From NCBI GenBank assembly GCA_036874045.1, contig CM072341.1, forward strand, positions 20,100,501 to 20,164,500: a DNA stretch of 64,000 bases, given 5' to 3'. Positions 1 through 14,000 of this stretch are shown here, piece after piece (position 1 is the first letter of the stretch; every line of letters begins with the position of its first letter). Source of the DNA: Cymodocea nodosa (Eukaryota; Streptophyta; Magnoliopsida; Alismatales; Cymodoceaceae). The notes below the pieces were generated by a model. The model searched no databases. It was not told the DNA's origin and worked only from the letters and a program-made list of their open reading frames with translations. Position numbers and translations under genes: made by a program.

Positions 1-469
1 TCTTCTTCTTTTTTTGCTCATCCTGCTGGAAAACAGGAAAGCACCATCCGATATCAATTCGGACGATATATTTTTTCATTTTCTTCAAACTAAAATTAAT
101 AGAGAAATTTTTATATTAAGTTTTTTTAAGTTTTTCATTGATCTATATGAAATTGTATTTTAAATATTCTCTTCAATTGCAATTTTTTCTTACATCTTTT
201 CAAATAGATGTACAAACTTATAAAGATCTTTCAAATAGACACTACATTGGAATATAGTCTTAATAATAAAGTCAAAATTAATTACCGATAAACAATAAAG
301 CCTTTTGTGTATTAATTCATATTAACTTTTTCATTGATCCATGTAGAATCATATTTTCGAACAAACCATACTGCTTTCCAATGTATTTATCGATCTTGGA
401 ATGGATGGACTCATAACATAAAAGATATATAACAAACCGACACTAACAATAACATTCACAATCTTTATC

Positions 470-500
<31 letters not shown>

Positions 501-2614
501 GGCAAGAAGCTTTTAAGAGTTCTTAATACACATGAGAGAATGAAAAATAAGATGTAATATTCTAGTTTAGGGCTGAACCACTTATAGAACCTCAGATATT
601 GGCCTTGGATGTCAAGGATCGATTTTGAATTTTATTTGTCAAATCCAATACACTCTACATTACATCTGAATTTTATTCCGTCAAAAAAATCTACCGCTGA
701 AACTAGTAGACCTTCAATCTCTCGTATCTTTTTTTTCTCCTTATTACTCTTCTTCTATGACTTTCATGTCAAACTCATTATCTTTTAATTTATTTGTCAA
801 ATCACGTAAAACGTCTATTTAGTTTGAATTTTTGGTTTATTGGTTTTTTAATAAGTGGAACTCGCTGACAAAAAAAACTCACGATAAGTCCTCTCTATCT
901 TTTCAAATCCAATACACATTTATTTTTCTCATGTCATGTCACCTAAATTTAAAAAATAGCACTCCAAGAAGGTAGAAACCCAAAGTAAGTGCGTGCCCAT
1001 GTTCACTCAGACGAAAGAATCACTCGTTCAACCGTATTACTCAGAAAATGGACACCAATTTTTAGATGACGTTATATTATAGTTTGTCCTTTCTTAAACG
1101 TGCACTAAAAACATACACTAGTGTTAAGTTTTCTCCACCTACTCCGCCCATCGTCCACCAGCAGCCGTGGTGAATTGGTTAACCCCACTCCCCAATACCC
1201 TTTGCTCATTTAAAATCATTCAGAAAAGAAAGTATTGAATTTAAATAAAAATAAAAATATTGCCAATGTCAAAAATGAAAAATCCAAAGTAAAACAGACT
1301 TTCGCGACTGCAGAGGAAGATGACTTGAATTAAAGCCATCAATTCCTTCCTATACACACTCAAGCGTTCCTTCAAAATAAATTTACAAGTAAAAAGGTCT
1401 TCAATATATACGTAAAAGTCATCTTTTTCACTTTCAATGAGTTATTCTAAAAGGTAGACTAATTTTCACCTACATGCATGCACTCCATGCAAAGTCCATA
1501 GACTTTTGTGCTTAACCCACAACGAACAGAATATATTATACAAAAACACAAATACAAGTAGTTTTTCCAGGGAGTCAACTTGAAACTAACAGTATCCATT
1601 ATGAGAAGTTTAAGTAATTGAGTTAACAAAACTAATGACTTTATGCCACCCACTGAGGTTAAAATCTTGGTAACTATATTTTCTTACTAATTTCTTAAAA
1701 CTACCAATGTATATGATCGAATTATAGGCCATGCCAAACATCGGATATAGGGTTTCTATTAAAGACCTTTGATGTTGAACAAGTTAAAATCAGTACCCTC
1801 TTCTTAATGATATTTGGACGCATACTTATTGATTAATGTGTCTTCAACCAGTTTCAGAATAGTTTGTTCAAAACAGTATAATTGCAATCGTAAAAAATAA
1901 GAACATTAGAGGCTTGTGCAAAAAGTACTACCATTTATCAAAAAAAAAGAGAATATTACAGGCCTGAGCAAGGAAAATGAATCAGGAATTGTTTCATCAA
2001 AATGAAACTAACGCAGTGAAAATATCAGAAGATGAAAAAACGAATCCTAGTGAAATAAAGAGCGCAATTGCTGCAAACCAAACCTAGTTGTAAAAAACTG
2101 TTTAATATATGCAGCAACTACCACAATAAACATGTAGGTGAAAATACAATAATAACGCTCCTTGCTTTTTGTATGATAAATAACACCGTTTCCTATTTTC
2201 CAATCTCCTTTTTGTTACAACTTGCACAAGCAAACCTGACAGAACTTGACATATTTATAGTTAATATATACCAACAAACAGATATACCAAAAGCAAATTT
2301 AATAATTAGCAACAAAAATTCTTGATATTCTTTATCCCCAAGCCATAGATTTAACTATGAATAGAAGTACATGGAAGAAAAAGATTTATATGGCCCACCC
2401 CACATAATAGAACTGACTTGTATTATTGTTTTATCCCCAAGCCGTAAAACATGGGCAAGTGTTATGAGATTGGTTTTTCTACTTATCCCCCAAGGACTAG
2501 TCTAAGTGTTGACTCATATAACTTTTAAATATTGAAGTACCTGTTTGCTATATCTTCCTTTTCTCCTTTGCCGACAAACAATTGTATCGACCGTAATTTA
2601 GATGACCATCTTTC
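1..2614. other. AT-rich intergenic DNA downstream of MCM10
   Basis: No gene could be supported here. The stretch is strongly AT-rich with long A and T runs and a short CA repeat near 486-499. Reading frames are short and have no recognisable domains. The part just below 2615 should hold the 3' untranslated region of the minus-strand MCM10 gene, but I could not fix its end. Confidence 0.6.
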
Positions 2615-5600
2615 TTATTTTTCATCTTCTGAACTTGTGCACGTCTCTAGTTCAATAACTCTCATGGGACTATGCATTTTCTTCCTTTTAGCATCTGGTA
2701 CAAGTCCCGTAGCCACTACACTTGTAGCTTCCTTAATGGTTGAAAAAGATCTGAACAAAAATAATGTTAAAGCTTAAGCGGGAACTGCATATAATACAAA
2801 CCATATGATACTAAAATTGTTACCTCTTCATTGAACTAGAAGATATTGGTAGGCTTAGCTTTGTAGATCTTTTGTCAGATTTATTTGATTCAAATTTAGC
2901 TGATGAATGCAAGAGAATTTATATAAGAATATACTACTATTAGTCTAAAAGCAAAAGGCGAGACCGATAGATGGGTGTACAACTAATACCTGTAACTTCT
3001 GTAAGAAATCTTATTCCCTGTGATTGCCTATTTGTTGTCACCGTGTCTGCTTTGCTGCATGTTTACAATAATCAATATCATGAGCGAAAAGGTAAAGTTT
3101 GCAGTTGAAATATATACATCCAACTTAGATTATGCTTGAAATTGCAGTTATAACGAAACTTCTACAAAAAAAATATATTTTTAAATAAAATACATTTCCA
3201 AATATACTCCAGTGATTCCCTTTGCCGGAAACACAACTTGTGAAGCTCAATTCAAATTCAGCATTTCTCAAAAAGCTAATGAAGAAAAAGTAATAGAAAA
3301 ACTGTGAAAACGTTATCAAATATTTTCAAGGATAACCTCAACTTTTTTATATTCATAAAAATTACAAAAAATACTTTCCAATAAGCCAGTTTTTTGGAAA
3401 AAGACCTATGATCCAACCGTAATTTCAAATATAGCCTTTAAAAAATTGATTAAATAGAGAGATTCTACATAAAATTAAAAAAGTCATTTTTCAGTATGAG
3501 ATCATTCTAACGCTTTCTGCCATTGGTCCTATAAATGTCTCCTTTTTAATTGGATGGATATATGAATTTAAATCCATCAAATATTAATGTTCTGATACTA
3601 AAAATGTAAATATCCAACTCAAAATCAATTAATTATAAGCAGAAATTCTTATAAATATAAGTATAGAACATATCCTCAATTTTTTTTTTCTAACATGAAA
3701 TTTTTCTAATAACACGAATTCAAGTTTATAAATCTTCACAACAAAAATACCAAACCTTATCTGAAAAATACAAATATTCACAGCATTTAGCATTAAAAAA
3801 CAGCATAAACTTTAAAAAACTAACCTCAGAGCCTTTTTAAGTCCATCAATTGACATAACATTCACAGTTTGCATTCTTTTTGCTGAATTTGATTTATGTT
3901 TTAAAGGATCAACCATGTATACCCCTTCCTGCCGAGGTCTGAATGCTGTCCTTATATTCCTGAAGCACAAAAATTAACTAAAATAAATAGCCATTTCCTC
4001 AAATGCCACCAAAGATGCTCACCAAAAAACAGCAGTGAACGCTTCTGCCTATCAAATAAACGGTTGAGAAGTACCAAAGTATCCATTAATATCAATACGT
4101 AGCTTCTTACCCGCCTTTGAGTTCAATCCTTGATGTGGAATATTTCTCAGACGCTTTCTGTTTAATAATTGGCCAAGGATGACATTCAGTAGTGAAAGGT
4201 AAATTCTGGCAAATGCTATAAAATTGCAATTAGACAACCATTCTTACTGAAATGTGGTACTTGCAATACATCCCATGATGTCTGAAAGAACATAAAAATA
4301 AGCTAAAAGTTAGAAGTACGAGTTTTTAATCATTGCTACTGTGAATATAGCATCCACCGTCAAAATGGATAAATTGTGCAAAAATCAAAATAAAATGATG
4401 ATGATGGCAACGACAATAATGATAATAATAATAAATGGTTTATATATAATTGTAGAAGGAAAATGAATGGGAGATCTGCTTTACCTAAAGAGTGATGGTT
4501 TTGAAGATAAATATGCAAATTATGTAACTAGTACCTGCATGTGCATGTTTTAACCTACATCCTTATCCTCTCACCTTCTTAGCAAGTCATCCAACCTCAA
4601 TATGTTTCACAACATATAAACACAACGTCAAACATAACATCAACATGATAACTTTGCTAATAAAAAGATGTTTTCTTCACTATATTTCCAACAACATAAT
4701 CCTGATATGTCAAAATTAAACCAACATGTCATTTTGAACTTATTGAGATTTGATACAAAATTATACCAGAATGTCTTGCCTCTTAGTGCAAATGCTATCA
4801 TGTTATGCTGCTACCAACAACTAGATCACTTGGAAAACCAACCTCATCTCTTCCCTTTAACAATCCAGCATTTATAACTAAATCTAGACAATGAAAAATA
4901 AAGAGAAGAGGATGTGACATGAGGAAATCAAATGGAAACGTCAAGAACAAAATTAGTTTTTGTTATATATATGTGTTCATCTATATTGCATCTACCTTAT
5001 ACAACACATCAATAAGAATTGAAATAAGCGTATTCTTTATCCTCGTTTTCATATGATTATTTCTATCCTCAGAAGGATATATATCAATAAATTGGTAAAA
5101 TGAGGAATAAAAGGGCTAAGTATTGGCTTTGATAGCTTAGACTATAGATTGTAGACTGTTAGAAGTTACACACACAAATATATATGATACCTATCATATG
5201 TTTGTATAGAGCTTCAAAATATGGCTCACATACTTGTATCACAGATATAATATGAAATGCAACAGTGAATAAACTTTCCAATAGGTGGTTAACATGGGGT
5301 TAAAAAATGCTGCACAAGAAAAACATATAATAAATACACAAATGATGAAATAGGAAAACGATCTTATATATTCATCAGAAATTTCGTACCTGTTTATTAC
5401 CATGGTGCATGGCATGCCATCTTTTCTTTTCCCTTTACATACACCATAATCAACTGAAGTTCCTATTTTTAAAATTTGCCCATTAGAATTTACATTCAGT
5501 GAAAATCCTAATCCCTGCATTTGACAGAAGGAATTGTGTTATAGATCATTGGAAAAGATTGTTACAGAGAAATCAGCATGAAACAACATACACTAGCATC

Positions 5601-6632
5601 CTTTCTGACAGATGAATTGAGAAGAGCAAAAACAGTCCCAATGGGCTCATGCGGCTTGTTTGAGAAAGCATCTCCAAACAAGAAAACAGATATGGTTGTT
5701 TCGTTCAGTGATCCCAATTTCCAGATGCAAAAATTTTTCCCACTAGAACTAACTTTTGGATGTCCTTTCTCCGTCAAAACTCCAGCAGTGGCCCAATATC
5801 CAGAGATATTGTCAACCACCATTGAATTTCTGAAATCAGTCAGAATGCCAATAATCAAAATTCAACAAGTGGAATCAGACTCGAGGATTTCTCTTTTTGA
5901 TAATCTTTGTAGAATATAGGGATATTATAATTGGCTAAGGCATGCATCTTCGGAAAGGATCTTAGATGACAAACATGAGCTCCTCACTGGAATGGTTATC
6001 CAATACAAGTATACGGCACCTATTATGCAAACGAAAGATATCTATTCTTTTGCCTTCAGTTACATGCAAGATAATGTAAATCGTTATTATTCTCACGTCA
6101 TATACCTTATTGCTTCCAGCCTAACAAAACGAACGTCGGAAAATTGATTGTTTATCTCTGCTTGCGACATCAACGGTTTCCTGAAAGTTGTGAGCAAAAA
6201 TGAGTCAAAAGGAAAAATTAACGCCCAATGTTCATGTTGTAAGTTGCCCCTAATTGCTCACCTTATCCTCAAACCAGAAAATTTTTCCACCACGACATCA
6301 GACACTTCCTTCGACCAACAGGACTTGAGATCCTTGGAATCGGGATCAGTTTTACCCCCATTTTCGACCGGGTCAATGGCAAGATAATCTTTGACGGCGT
6401 CACGAAACACGGACATATTGTCGACACCCGATGTCTTCCCCCTCGGCAAGCCATCATCGGATAAGTACCCTGCAATTGAGCCGTCTCAAGCTATGCCTTC
6501 TTGTGGTTTGCCCTAGAGTCCAAAGAAGTCAGATTACGTACCTTCTAAACGGGGGTGATCGGGCGACTCGGGCGGCGTTTCTGGGACGCGAAGGGAGAGA
6601 AGGAGACCGAGATCGTCATCGTGCGCCGGCAT
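2615..6632 (-). CDS. MCM10: MCM10 DNA replication initiation factor, 11 coding exons, 409 aa
   Basis: MCM10 is a nuclear replication factor that binds the CMG helicase and single-stranded DNA and helps origin firing. Exons on the minus strand: 6542-6632, 6262-6469, 6106-6180, 5592-5829, 5390-5514, 4248-4281, 4111-4157, 3825-3959, 2990-3054, 2824-2899, 2615-2750. All introns are GT-AG and the total is 1230 nt. Exon 2 ends with the family-typical EKFSGLRIR. Residues about 125-204 form the OB fold (GYWATAGVLTEKG). The zinc finger follows, with Cys230, Cys240, Cys252 and His255 in the spacing C-X9-C-X11-C-X2-H expected for Mcm10. KASEKYSTSRIELKGG and VMSIDGLKKAL are further conserved blocks, then a basic, Ser-rich tail ends at TAA. 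The start is the ATG of MPAHDDD, the only one that joins exon 1 in frame. Length fits plant MCM10 of about 400 aa. The gene is divergent from UPL3. Family assignment is firm; exon boundaries are hand-made. Confidence 0.93.
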
Positions 6633-8034
6633 CGGCGAAGATCGGTGGGTTCGGCGAGATGGGAGGGCGTGAGCGTTCTGGCTTTCCGGGGGCGGTGTGG
6701 CGGGGGCGCGAATGAAGAGTATTTAGGTCCTCGTGTCGAATTTTGATTTTGGCGGGAGCGAGAAAATGTGGCGGGACAGCTGGACTGGACCTATGAGGTA
6801 TGACTTATGGGCTCAGTCTCTTACCATTGAGCCCAGCAGATATTTTATAGTCCACTTTTAAGTTCTAATTTACATGGACTTCTCTTTCTTATGCGATGAC
6901 TGGTAATTATTTTCACTGAGATATTTTTTTAAATAATAACAACGTCCTAGTCACATAATACATAATTTGGAAAGTAAAGAATGAAGCACTTGGAAGATTC
7001 CAATCACCATGTTAAATGTTATATGCCACGTTAACCTGTTGATAAAACAATAATCTCAGTGGTTGGAACATTTTCGTTCATCCGACGTGAGCTTGAGTCT
7101 CATCCAATTCATCTAATATTTTTATGCTCGTGGGAGGACATTTTTGGAATTCTAACTACATGCAATTTTTTTTTTTTTGGGCCACATGTCAATATATTAT
7201 TGTTGAAGTTTGAATGATCCGAGAGCAAACAAACGGACGCTACGACATGCATATAATCGTGCAGGGAGACAAGTTATTTACGACACATCTTTTCCTTTGT
7301 CTTCGGGTAAATTAAAAAAAAAAATCACCTGTACGCAATAAATTTAAGTGCAATCAATCATTTTCCTAATTGCACCAATACTTAATTAGCAGCACATGTG
7401 GTATTATATACAAGAAGTTAGTTTATTTTTTTGATTGTTCCAATTCTATCCATCTGTTAGATCGACCGACTAAAATTACACTGCTGTCATTCACCGAAAA
7501 ATGAACGGTAATGGTAAATGTATCATGCATGTAGTCTATTTTTGAAAATTTTAATTTATGTAATACACTATTATTTTTATAAAAAAATTAATACAGGGGT
7601 TTATGATATATTGCGTAATACGTGCACTTTGTATCGTACGTGTATTGTGATAAAATATTAAAGTTTATACCGTGTAACAAATCCTTAATTTGTTGCTTTC
7701 CAAAAAAGGCCACGCTTTCGTCGGAAATCCCGAAACCACCCCTCGAAGCGCTCAGTACACAACCATCCTCCGGCCCGCCGTATGCCGCAATCTCCAAGGC
7801 CCACCCGGACGGACCTCCACTCCGCATAACAATAAGAAGACGCTACCCGAACCCAAGCCCATCTAAACCCACCACTCCACGTCTCCATCTCCAAACCCGC
7901 CACCCCCGTCCAGGGCCTCCACCGCCAGGAAAACACCACAGACGTCCACACCCGATCCCAACCCCGATCTCCTGCAATCCCTCGCGCCGATCGCCACAGG
8001 AAATGCTTCCATCCACCTGATACCCTGCTTTTGT
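6633..8034. promoter_or_regulatory. Shared upstream region between divergent MCM10 and UPL3
   Basis: The two start codons lie 1.4 kb apart and face away from each other, so this stretch must carry both promoters and 5' leaders. The MCM10 side (about 6633-6780) and the UPL3 side (about 7740-8034) are GC-rich; the middle is AT-rich and holds a SINE-like fragment. I saw no clear TATA box for either gene. ORFs inside it show no family motif. Confidence 0.6.
7040..7140 (+). repeat. tRNA-derived SINE-like fragment
   Basis: An A-box-like block (TCTCAGTGGTTGG, about 7054-7066) is followed about 30 bases later by a B-box-like block (GCTTGAGTCTCATCC, about 7091-7105). This is the internal RNA polymerase III promoter layout of tRNA-derived plant SINEs. 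It does not fold as an intact tRNA and I could not find clean ends or target-site duplications, so it is at most a decayed copy. Confidence 0.35.
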
Positions 8035-11000
8035 ATGGAAACACGTCGCCGCAAGCGGGCGGAGGCGTCCTCGGCAGCATCTGCCCCTCCTCCTCCTCCT
8101 CCTCAATCATCGTCCACCTCCACCGCCTCCCGCTCCTCCAAGCGCTCCCGTACCACGCCCGTCACAACCCGTTCCCGTGCCGCAGCCGCTGCGATGGATG
8201 GGCGGCGGAGCTCCGGACGGGGTTCCGACAAGGGAAAGGAGAAGGAGACCGATGCGTCTCGTGCTAGGGATAGGGCAAGGGAGATCGAGAAGAGACTGGG
8301 GTTGAACGCCGATGGCGGAGGAGACGAGTTGGATGGTGAGGACAGAGATGGGGGTTCGGTGTTGTCGACAAGTAGTGCGTTGCAGGGGCTGTTGAGGAAG
8401 CTTGGGGCGGGATTTGATGACTTCCTGCCAGGTTCGGTGATGGCCGGGACGAGCTCGCAGCAGAGCGGGAAGCTGAAAAAGATTCTGTCCGGTCTGCGGG
8501 CAGATGGCGAGGAAGGGAAGCAAATGGATGCACTCTCGCAGCTCTGTGAAATGTTGTCAATTGGGACCGAGGATTCTCTTGCTTCTTTTGCGGTGGATTC
8601 GTTCGTGCCTGTGCTTGTTGGGTTGTTGAATCACGAGAATAATCCTGACATCATGTTGCTAGCAGCAAGGGCGCTCACGCATCTATGTGATGTCTTGCCT
8701 TCGTCTTGTGCTTCTGTTGTGCATTACGGTGGCGTCTCTTGCTTCTGCTCCAGGCTTCTTACCATTGAATACATGGACTTGGCAGAGCAGGTGGGTGGTT
8801 CATGCATACTTTTTAAGGCACCCAAGCACCCAGGTGATGAGCCAGGGCACATAGGCTTTTTATTTTTATTTTCTATGCTTATATTGCATATGTATACATA
8901 TTTAATAATAATCATATATAGTTTTAGCTCTATTATTTCTTAAATAACATTCAAATAATAGATAAACTTAACATCAAAATTTAACGAGTAAGATTTCATT
9001 AATATCGACAATTATGTATTTCAATATTTAAGTAGAACTCTATCAAAAACATTATATTCAAGTTTTTTTTGCAATGAAATGTATAAATGGATTCGACAAA
9101 AGATCCACTATTGCAAGACAAGGTGAGGCAAGCTACCAAGGCTTCACCAATTCATTCCTTGGCACCTAGGTGCTCACCTAAAAAAGTTTGTGTTCATGTC
9201 CTCACTTGTTTTGTTGTTAATTGTTTGTAGAGACTGCAAAAACTCCAGGATTTGGGGAAATTCATTCTAATTTGGATGGCAACTAGTGAATTATAAAATC
9301 AGAAAACTGTGTCTTGGCTATTTGTTATTGTTTGCATGCCATATTTCACATTTATGTGAAACATCAGTGGCATGTTTCACTTCACTTGTGTATTCATCTC
9401 CATTCAACTGGTTGTGGGTTCAGTCCACTACAATGATTGTTATCAAAGTTGGTGTTTGTATACGATGATATTTCACATTTATGTGAAACATCAGTAGCAT
9501 CTTTCGCTTGTGTATTCTTCTCCATTCAATTGGTTGCAAGTTCACTCTATTCGATTGATTATTGTCAAAGTTGTTGGTGATTTAGTTTGATTTGGCTATG
9601 AATTTATATGTCAAGTGTTGTTATTAGAAATATCTTTCTTACCCTTTCCTTCTGGACATTTGCAGTCTTTGCAGGCCTTGAATAAGATTTCACAAGAGCA
9701 CCCAACTGCCTGTTTGAGAGCTGGTGCACTTATGGCAGTTCTGTCTTATCTTGATTTCTTTTCAACGGGAGTGCAGGTTAGTCATCTGTCTATTGGTTGT
9801 CTTTCTGAATTTTTAGAGTTTACCATTTGTATCCTGGGACTGAATGCACACCATTTTCTGTCAATTTTTAGAGAGTAGCACTATCAACTGCTGCAAATAT
9901 GTGCAAGAGGCTCCCATCAGATGCAGCAGATTTTGTGATGGAAGCAGTTCCACTACTGACCAACCTTCTTCGGTACCATGATTCCAAAGTACGATATATT
10001 TTCATGTGACAAACTGCTGGGTGTTGCTACTTAAAGGATGATGCTTACTAGTTTTTAACCTTTTCATCTTGGGAATTGCATAAATCCAGGTACTAGAACA
10101 TGCATCTGTGTGTTTGACACGTATAACTGAGGCATTTGCTTCATCTTCAGATAAGTTAGATGAGTTGTGCAATCATGGATTGGTTGCACAAGTTGCTGGA
10201 CTTATCTCAACTGGTAACTCCAGTGGAGGGCAGTTATCACTCAGCACACCAACATACACGGTAACTGCAACAAAATTGCTTGGTAGAGACATTATTTTAG
10301 ATTTCCTTGATATGATTCTAATATTTCAAATCTCTAGGGTCTTATACGTCTCCTCTCAACATGTGCAAGAGGATCTGCTCTGGGTGCAAAAACCCTTCAT
10401 CTTCTCGGAATTAGTGGTGTTTTAAAAGATATCCTTTCTGGTGCTGGCTTGGTTACCAATGTCACTGTATCACCATCTCTAACACGGCCTCCTGAACAGG
10501 TATTATCTTTTGCTTCTTGCTTATCCAATTGATCAAGAGCTAGCAGTTTGGATTACCTTGTTTTGGTGATATTGGCTAATCATCGTAATTGTCATTGTTG
10601 TTGGCCTCTTCCTCCCCTTTTGACATTTCCATTGATACTGGATACTTATCATTTTCATGATCGAGTTGCTCAAAAATTGATTTACCTTTCATAAGCATAT
10701 ATATTGTAACAATCTTGCTACATAGAAAGTATAATAAGTATTACGGAGTTTGGATATAGTATAAAAGACAAAAAGTGTCAAGTTGACAACGATTTCACAC
10801 TATCATAACTTATATAGGATGCAAAATGGATCCTTTATCTATAATATGAAGGGGCCAAAAGCCACGAACTGAACCAACAATAATCACAAAATTCCATTGA
10901 TAACCATATACAATAAAAACATTCCCAAATAAGTCTCAGTTAAAAAAAAGAAACAAATATGTAAGTCTATAATCTCTACTATGCAATGTTTGTTTTTTCA

Positions 11001-14000
11001 GTTTGATAAATGATCACCAAATCATTTTTTATAATAGGTTTTTGAGATTGTGAATCTTGCAAATGAGCTTTTGCCTCCATTACCTCAAGGAACCATTTCT
11101 CTTCCTACATGCTTCAATGGTTTCATCAAGGGCTCAGCTATAGCAAAGTCCACAACTGACACTTCTGGGCACCCAGAAAATGCTAATAACTCTTATGACA
11201 GTTCAACTCATGAGAAATTAATGCAAGATCAACCTGAACTTCTTAGGCAGTTTGGAATGGATCTTCTTCCTATTTTAATACAGGTTTGTTGAACTCATGG
11301 TTTTTGCATTAGTCTGTTTGGATGGCATATCTTATCCTTGATACTACTCTATGAACAGATTTATGGCTCTAGTATAAATGGCCCAATTCGCCATAAATGT
11401 CTCTCTGTTATTGCAAAGCTGATGTATTTTAGCACAGCTGAGATGATTCAATCTCTACTTAGTACAACAAACATATCCAGGTAATGTATCTCATAGTGTA
11501 CTTGGTGATGTTGAATTTTTAAGGCCTTTTCTCTTCAGCAAGTTGATTGCTTGTGGTTGTCTGTAGTTTTCTGGCTGGTATTTTAGCTTGGAAGGATCCA
11601 GAAATCCTTATTCCAGCACTTCAGATAGCAGATATTCTCATGGAGAAACTTCCTGGGGTTTTCTGCAAGATGTTTGTTAGGGAAGGTGTAGTTCATGCAG
11701 TTGATGCACTTATTCTTACTGAGTCTTCAGAAGTTATTTCTGTTCAGTCTTTGTCTGTTGTCAAGGATAATGATTCAAAAAATGGATCTTCTCGTTCTCG
11801 TCGCCACCGTCGTCGAGGTGCTAGCTCAAGCATTGATGGAAATCCTGTGGAAGAGCCTGTTCATGGAACCATTACTATTGGAGTGCAATCAGGCACTTCT
11901 GATACCCTCACTCCTGATTCTGGTCTTCGTGCATCTGTTAGCTCATGTGCCAAGGCTTTCAAGGAGAAATATTTCAGTTCAGAATCTGGAGGAGCTGAAA
12001 TTGGAGTTTCTGAGGACCTTATTCGTTTAAAAAACCTTTGTGCAAAGCTAAGTTCCACTAATGAGTATGCCAAATCTAAAAGTAAAGGTAAATCTAAAGC
12101 TTTTGGGGTTTTATCATTCAATACAACAGCTGAAGCTGAGGAGCATTTGAATGGAGTTGTATTTGAAATCATGTCTGAACTAAGCAAAGAGGATAGCGTA
12201 TCCACATTTGAGTTCATTGGGAGTGGAGCTGTCTCGGCATTACTGAATTACCTTTCCTGTGGGATGTTTTTGAAGGAAAAAATATCAGAGGCTGACCTTC
12301 CAAAACTTTGTGAACAAGCAATTAAACGATACAAGTTATTTGTGGCTACTGCCCTCCCTGTTAGCATCAAGCAAGGAAATAAGGTTCCAATGACTGTGTT
12401 GGTCAGGAAACTTCAAAATGCACTATCCTCTCTAGAGCGTTTCCCAGTTGTGCTAAGTAGATCATCAGGTGGAAATTCTCGCATCTCTTCTGGATTAAGT
12501 GCTTTGTATCAACCTGTCAAACTTCGCCTTTCCAGAGCAGATGATGATAAATCTCTCCGTGATTATTCTTCTAATGTGGTACTTATAGATCCATTAGCAA
12601 GTCTAGCTGCTGTTGAGGAGTTTCTTTGGCCAAGAATCCAGCGGACTGACTCTGAACATAAGCTATCTGCATCAACAAGGTCTTCAGAGCAAGACATTAC
12701 AACTACAGTATCTGCTGCTTCTTTACGTACATCTGTTCTTCCTTCTGGTCACCGTCCTTCAACCAGATCTAGGTCTGCAATGACAATTGAAACTGTTGGG
12801 AGGAATGATTCTAGTGAGCCAGACAACTCTGCTAAAAGAAAGGGCAAAGCTGTCCTGAAAGCTTCTCCTGATGAAACCAAAGGACCCCAGACAAGAAATG
12901 CTGCACGCAGAAAAGCAGCTTCAGATAAAGATTTACAAACAAAACCTGATCATGGGAACTCTATCTATGAGGTTTTACCTTTGTTTATTCTCTCAGTGTT
13001 TTTCCCTGCATCCTGCATGAAAATAAATATTATTGGTTGACTAGATAGAAAACATCATGTAATTTAAAATTAGATGCAAGCACATGCAATTAAGACATGG
13101 GTTGGGGCTAGATTTGTTGAAGCATGTTCTGATAAAAAATGATATTGAGGTAGAGAGCAGATGCTTAGTTTTGCTTCCTCTGTACTTTTTAACCTTTTTT
13201 AACATGCCACAATGGGTTATTTTACTAGTATTGGCGAACAGAATGTGCTGAAATCTATGTTCCATCTCTTTAACATTTCAATCAATTTATTAAATTATAT
13301 CTTGCTCATGTTGTAATCAAGTTTACAATCTCCGTACATTATTTTTCAAAGTACCTAAATTTAAGAAGGTTCATCCAAGCATATTTTATGTTGTACAGTC
13401 TGCATAATTAGGGTTACCATCTCCAGATTTTTTGCTTCTAAGCTTAGCTTAAAATGTTTTTATTTCATATTGAAAATTTCCTTTTTATTACATATAAGGA
13501 GTTCCATATGTTGGGATTAATGGGTTTTTTCCTTCGTGGCAATTGACATCAATGTTGTTAATTGTCCTTGTTTTCTTTTACAGTCAGCAGTGTTGGATAT
13601 TTGCATTTTACTTGAACTTGACAATTAGCAAAATAATTCACAATCGTGCTTGGCCATTTATATTCATTAAATTCTTTTCTTTATTGGCGTATACTTTTCT
13701 TCATAATATGTTTTCCTTTCCCTTGCTATTAAAAATGTTGTTAGCCATTTAACTAACATGCATTTGCCATAATTTTTAGGAGGATTTGGATTTTTCTCCT
13801 ACTGATGTAGATGATGCCTTGATGATTAGAGAGGACAATGACATGTCAGAAGATGAAGAAGACGATCAGGAGGTATGCACACCAGAGTCCTTATCCCGTT
13901 AAATCATATTTGTGCGTGTAGACGGCACTTTTGATGCATTTGTTAAAATGCATCCAACATGTTTTAGACACTAAAATTATGTTAAAATTGTATTGGTAGC

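Noticed and set aside
1150-1190. tRNA-like GGTGAATTGGTTAACC motif
   Set aside because: There is no matching B box or cloverleaf; it is probably chance.
5578-5919. 113-codon plus-strand ORF
   Set aside because: It is antisense to the MCM10 OB-fold exon, whose minus-strand translation is clearly conserved.
8107-8560. Long minus-strand frames over UPL3 exon 1
   Set aside because: They are mirror frames of a GC-rich, low-complexity real exon.
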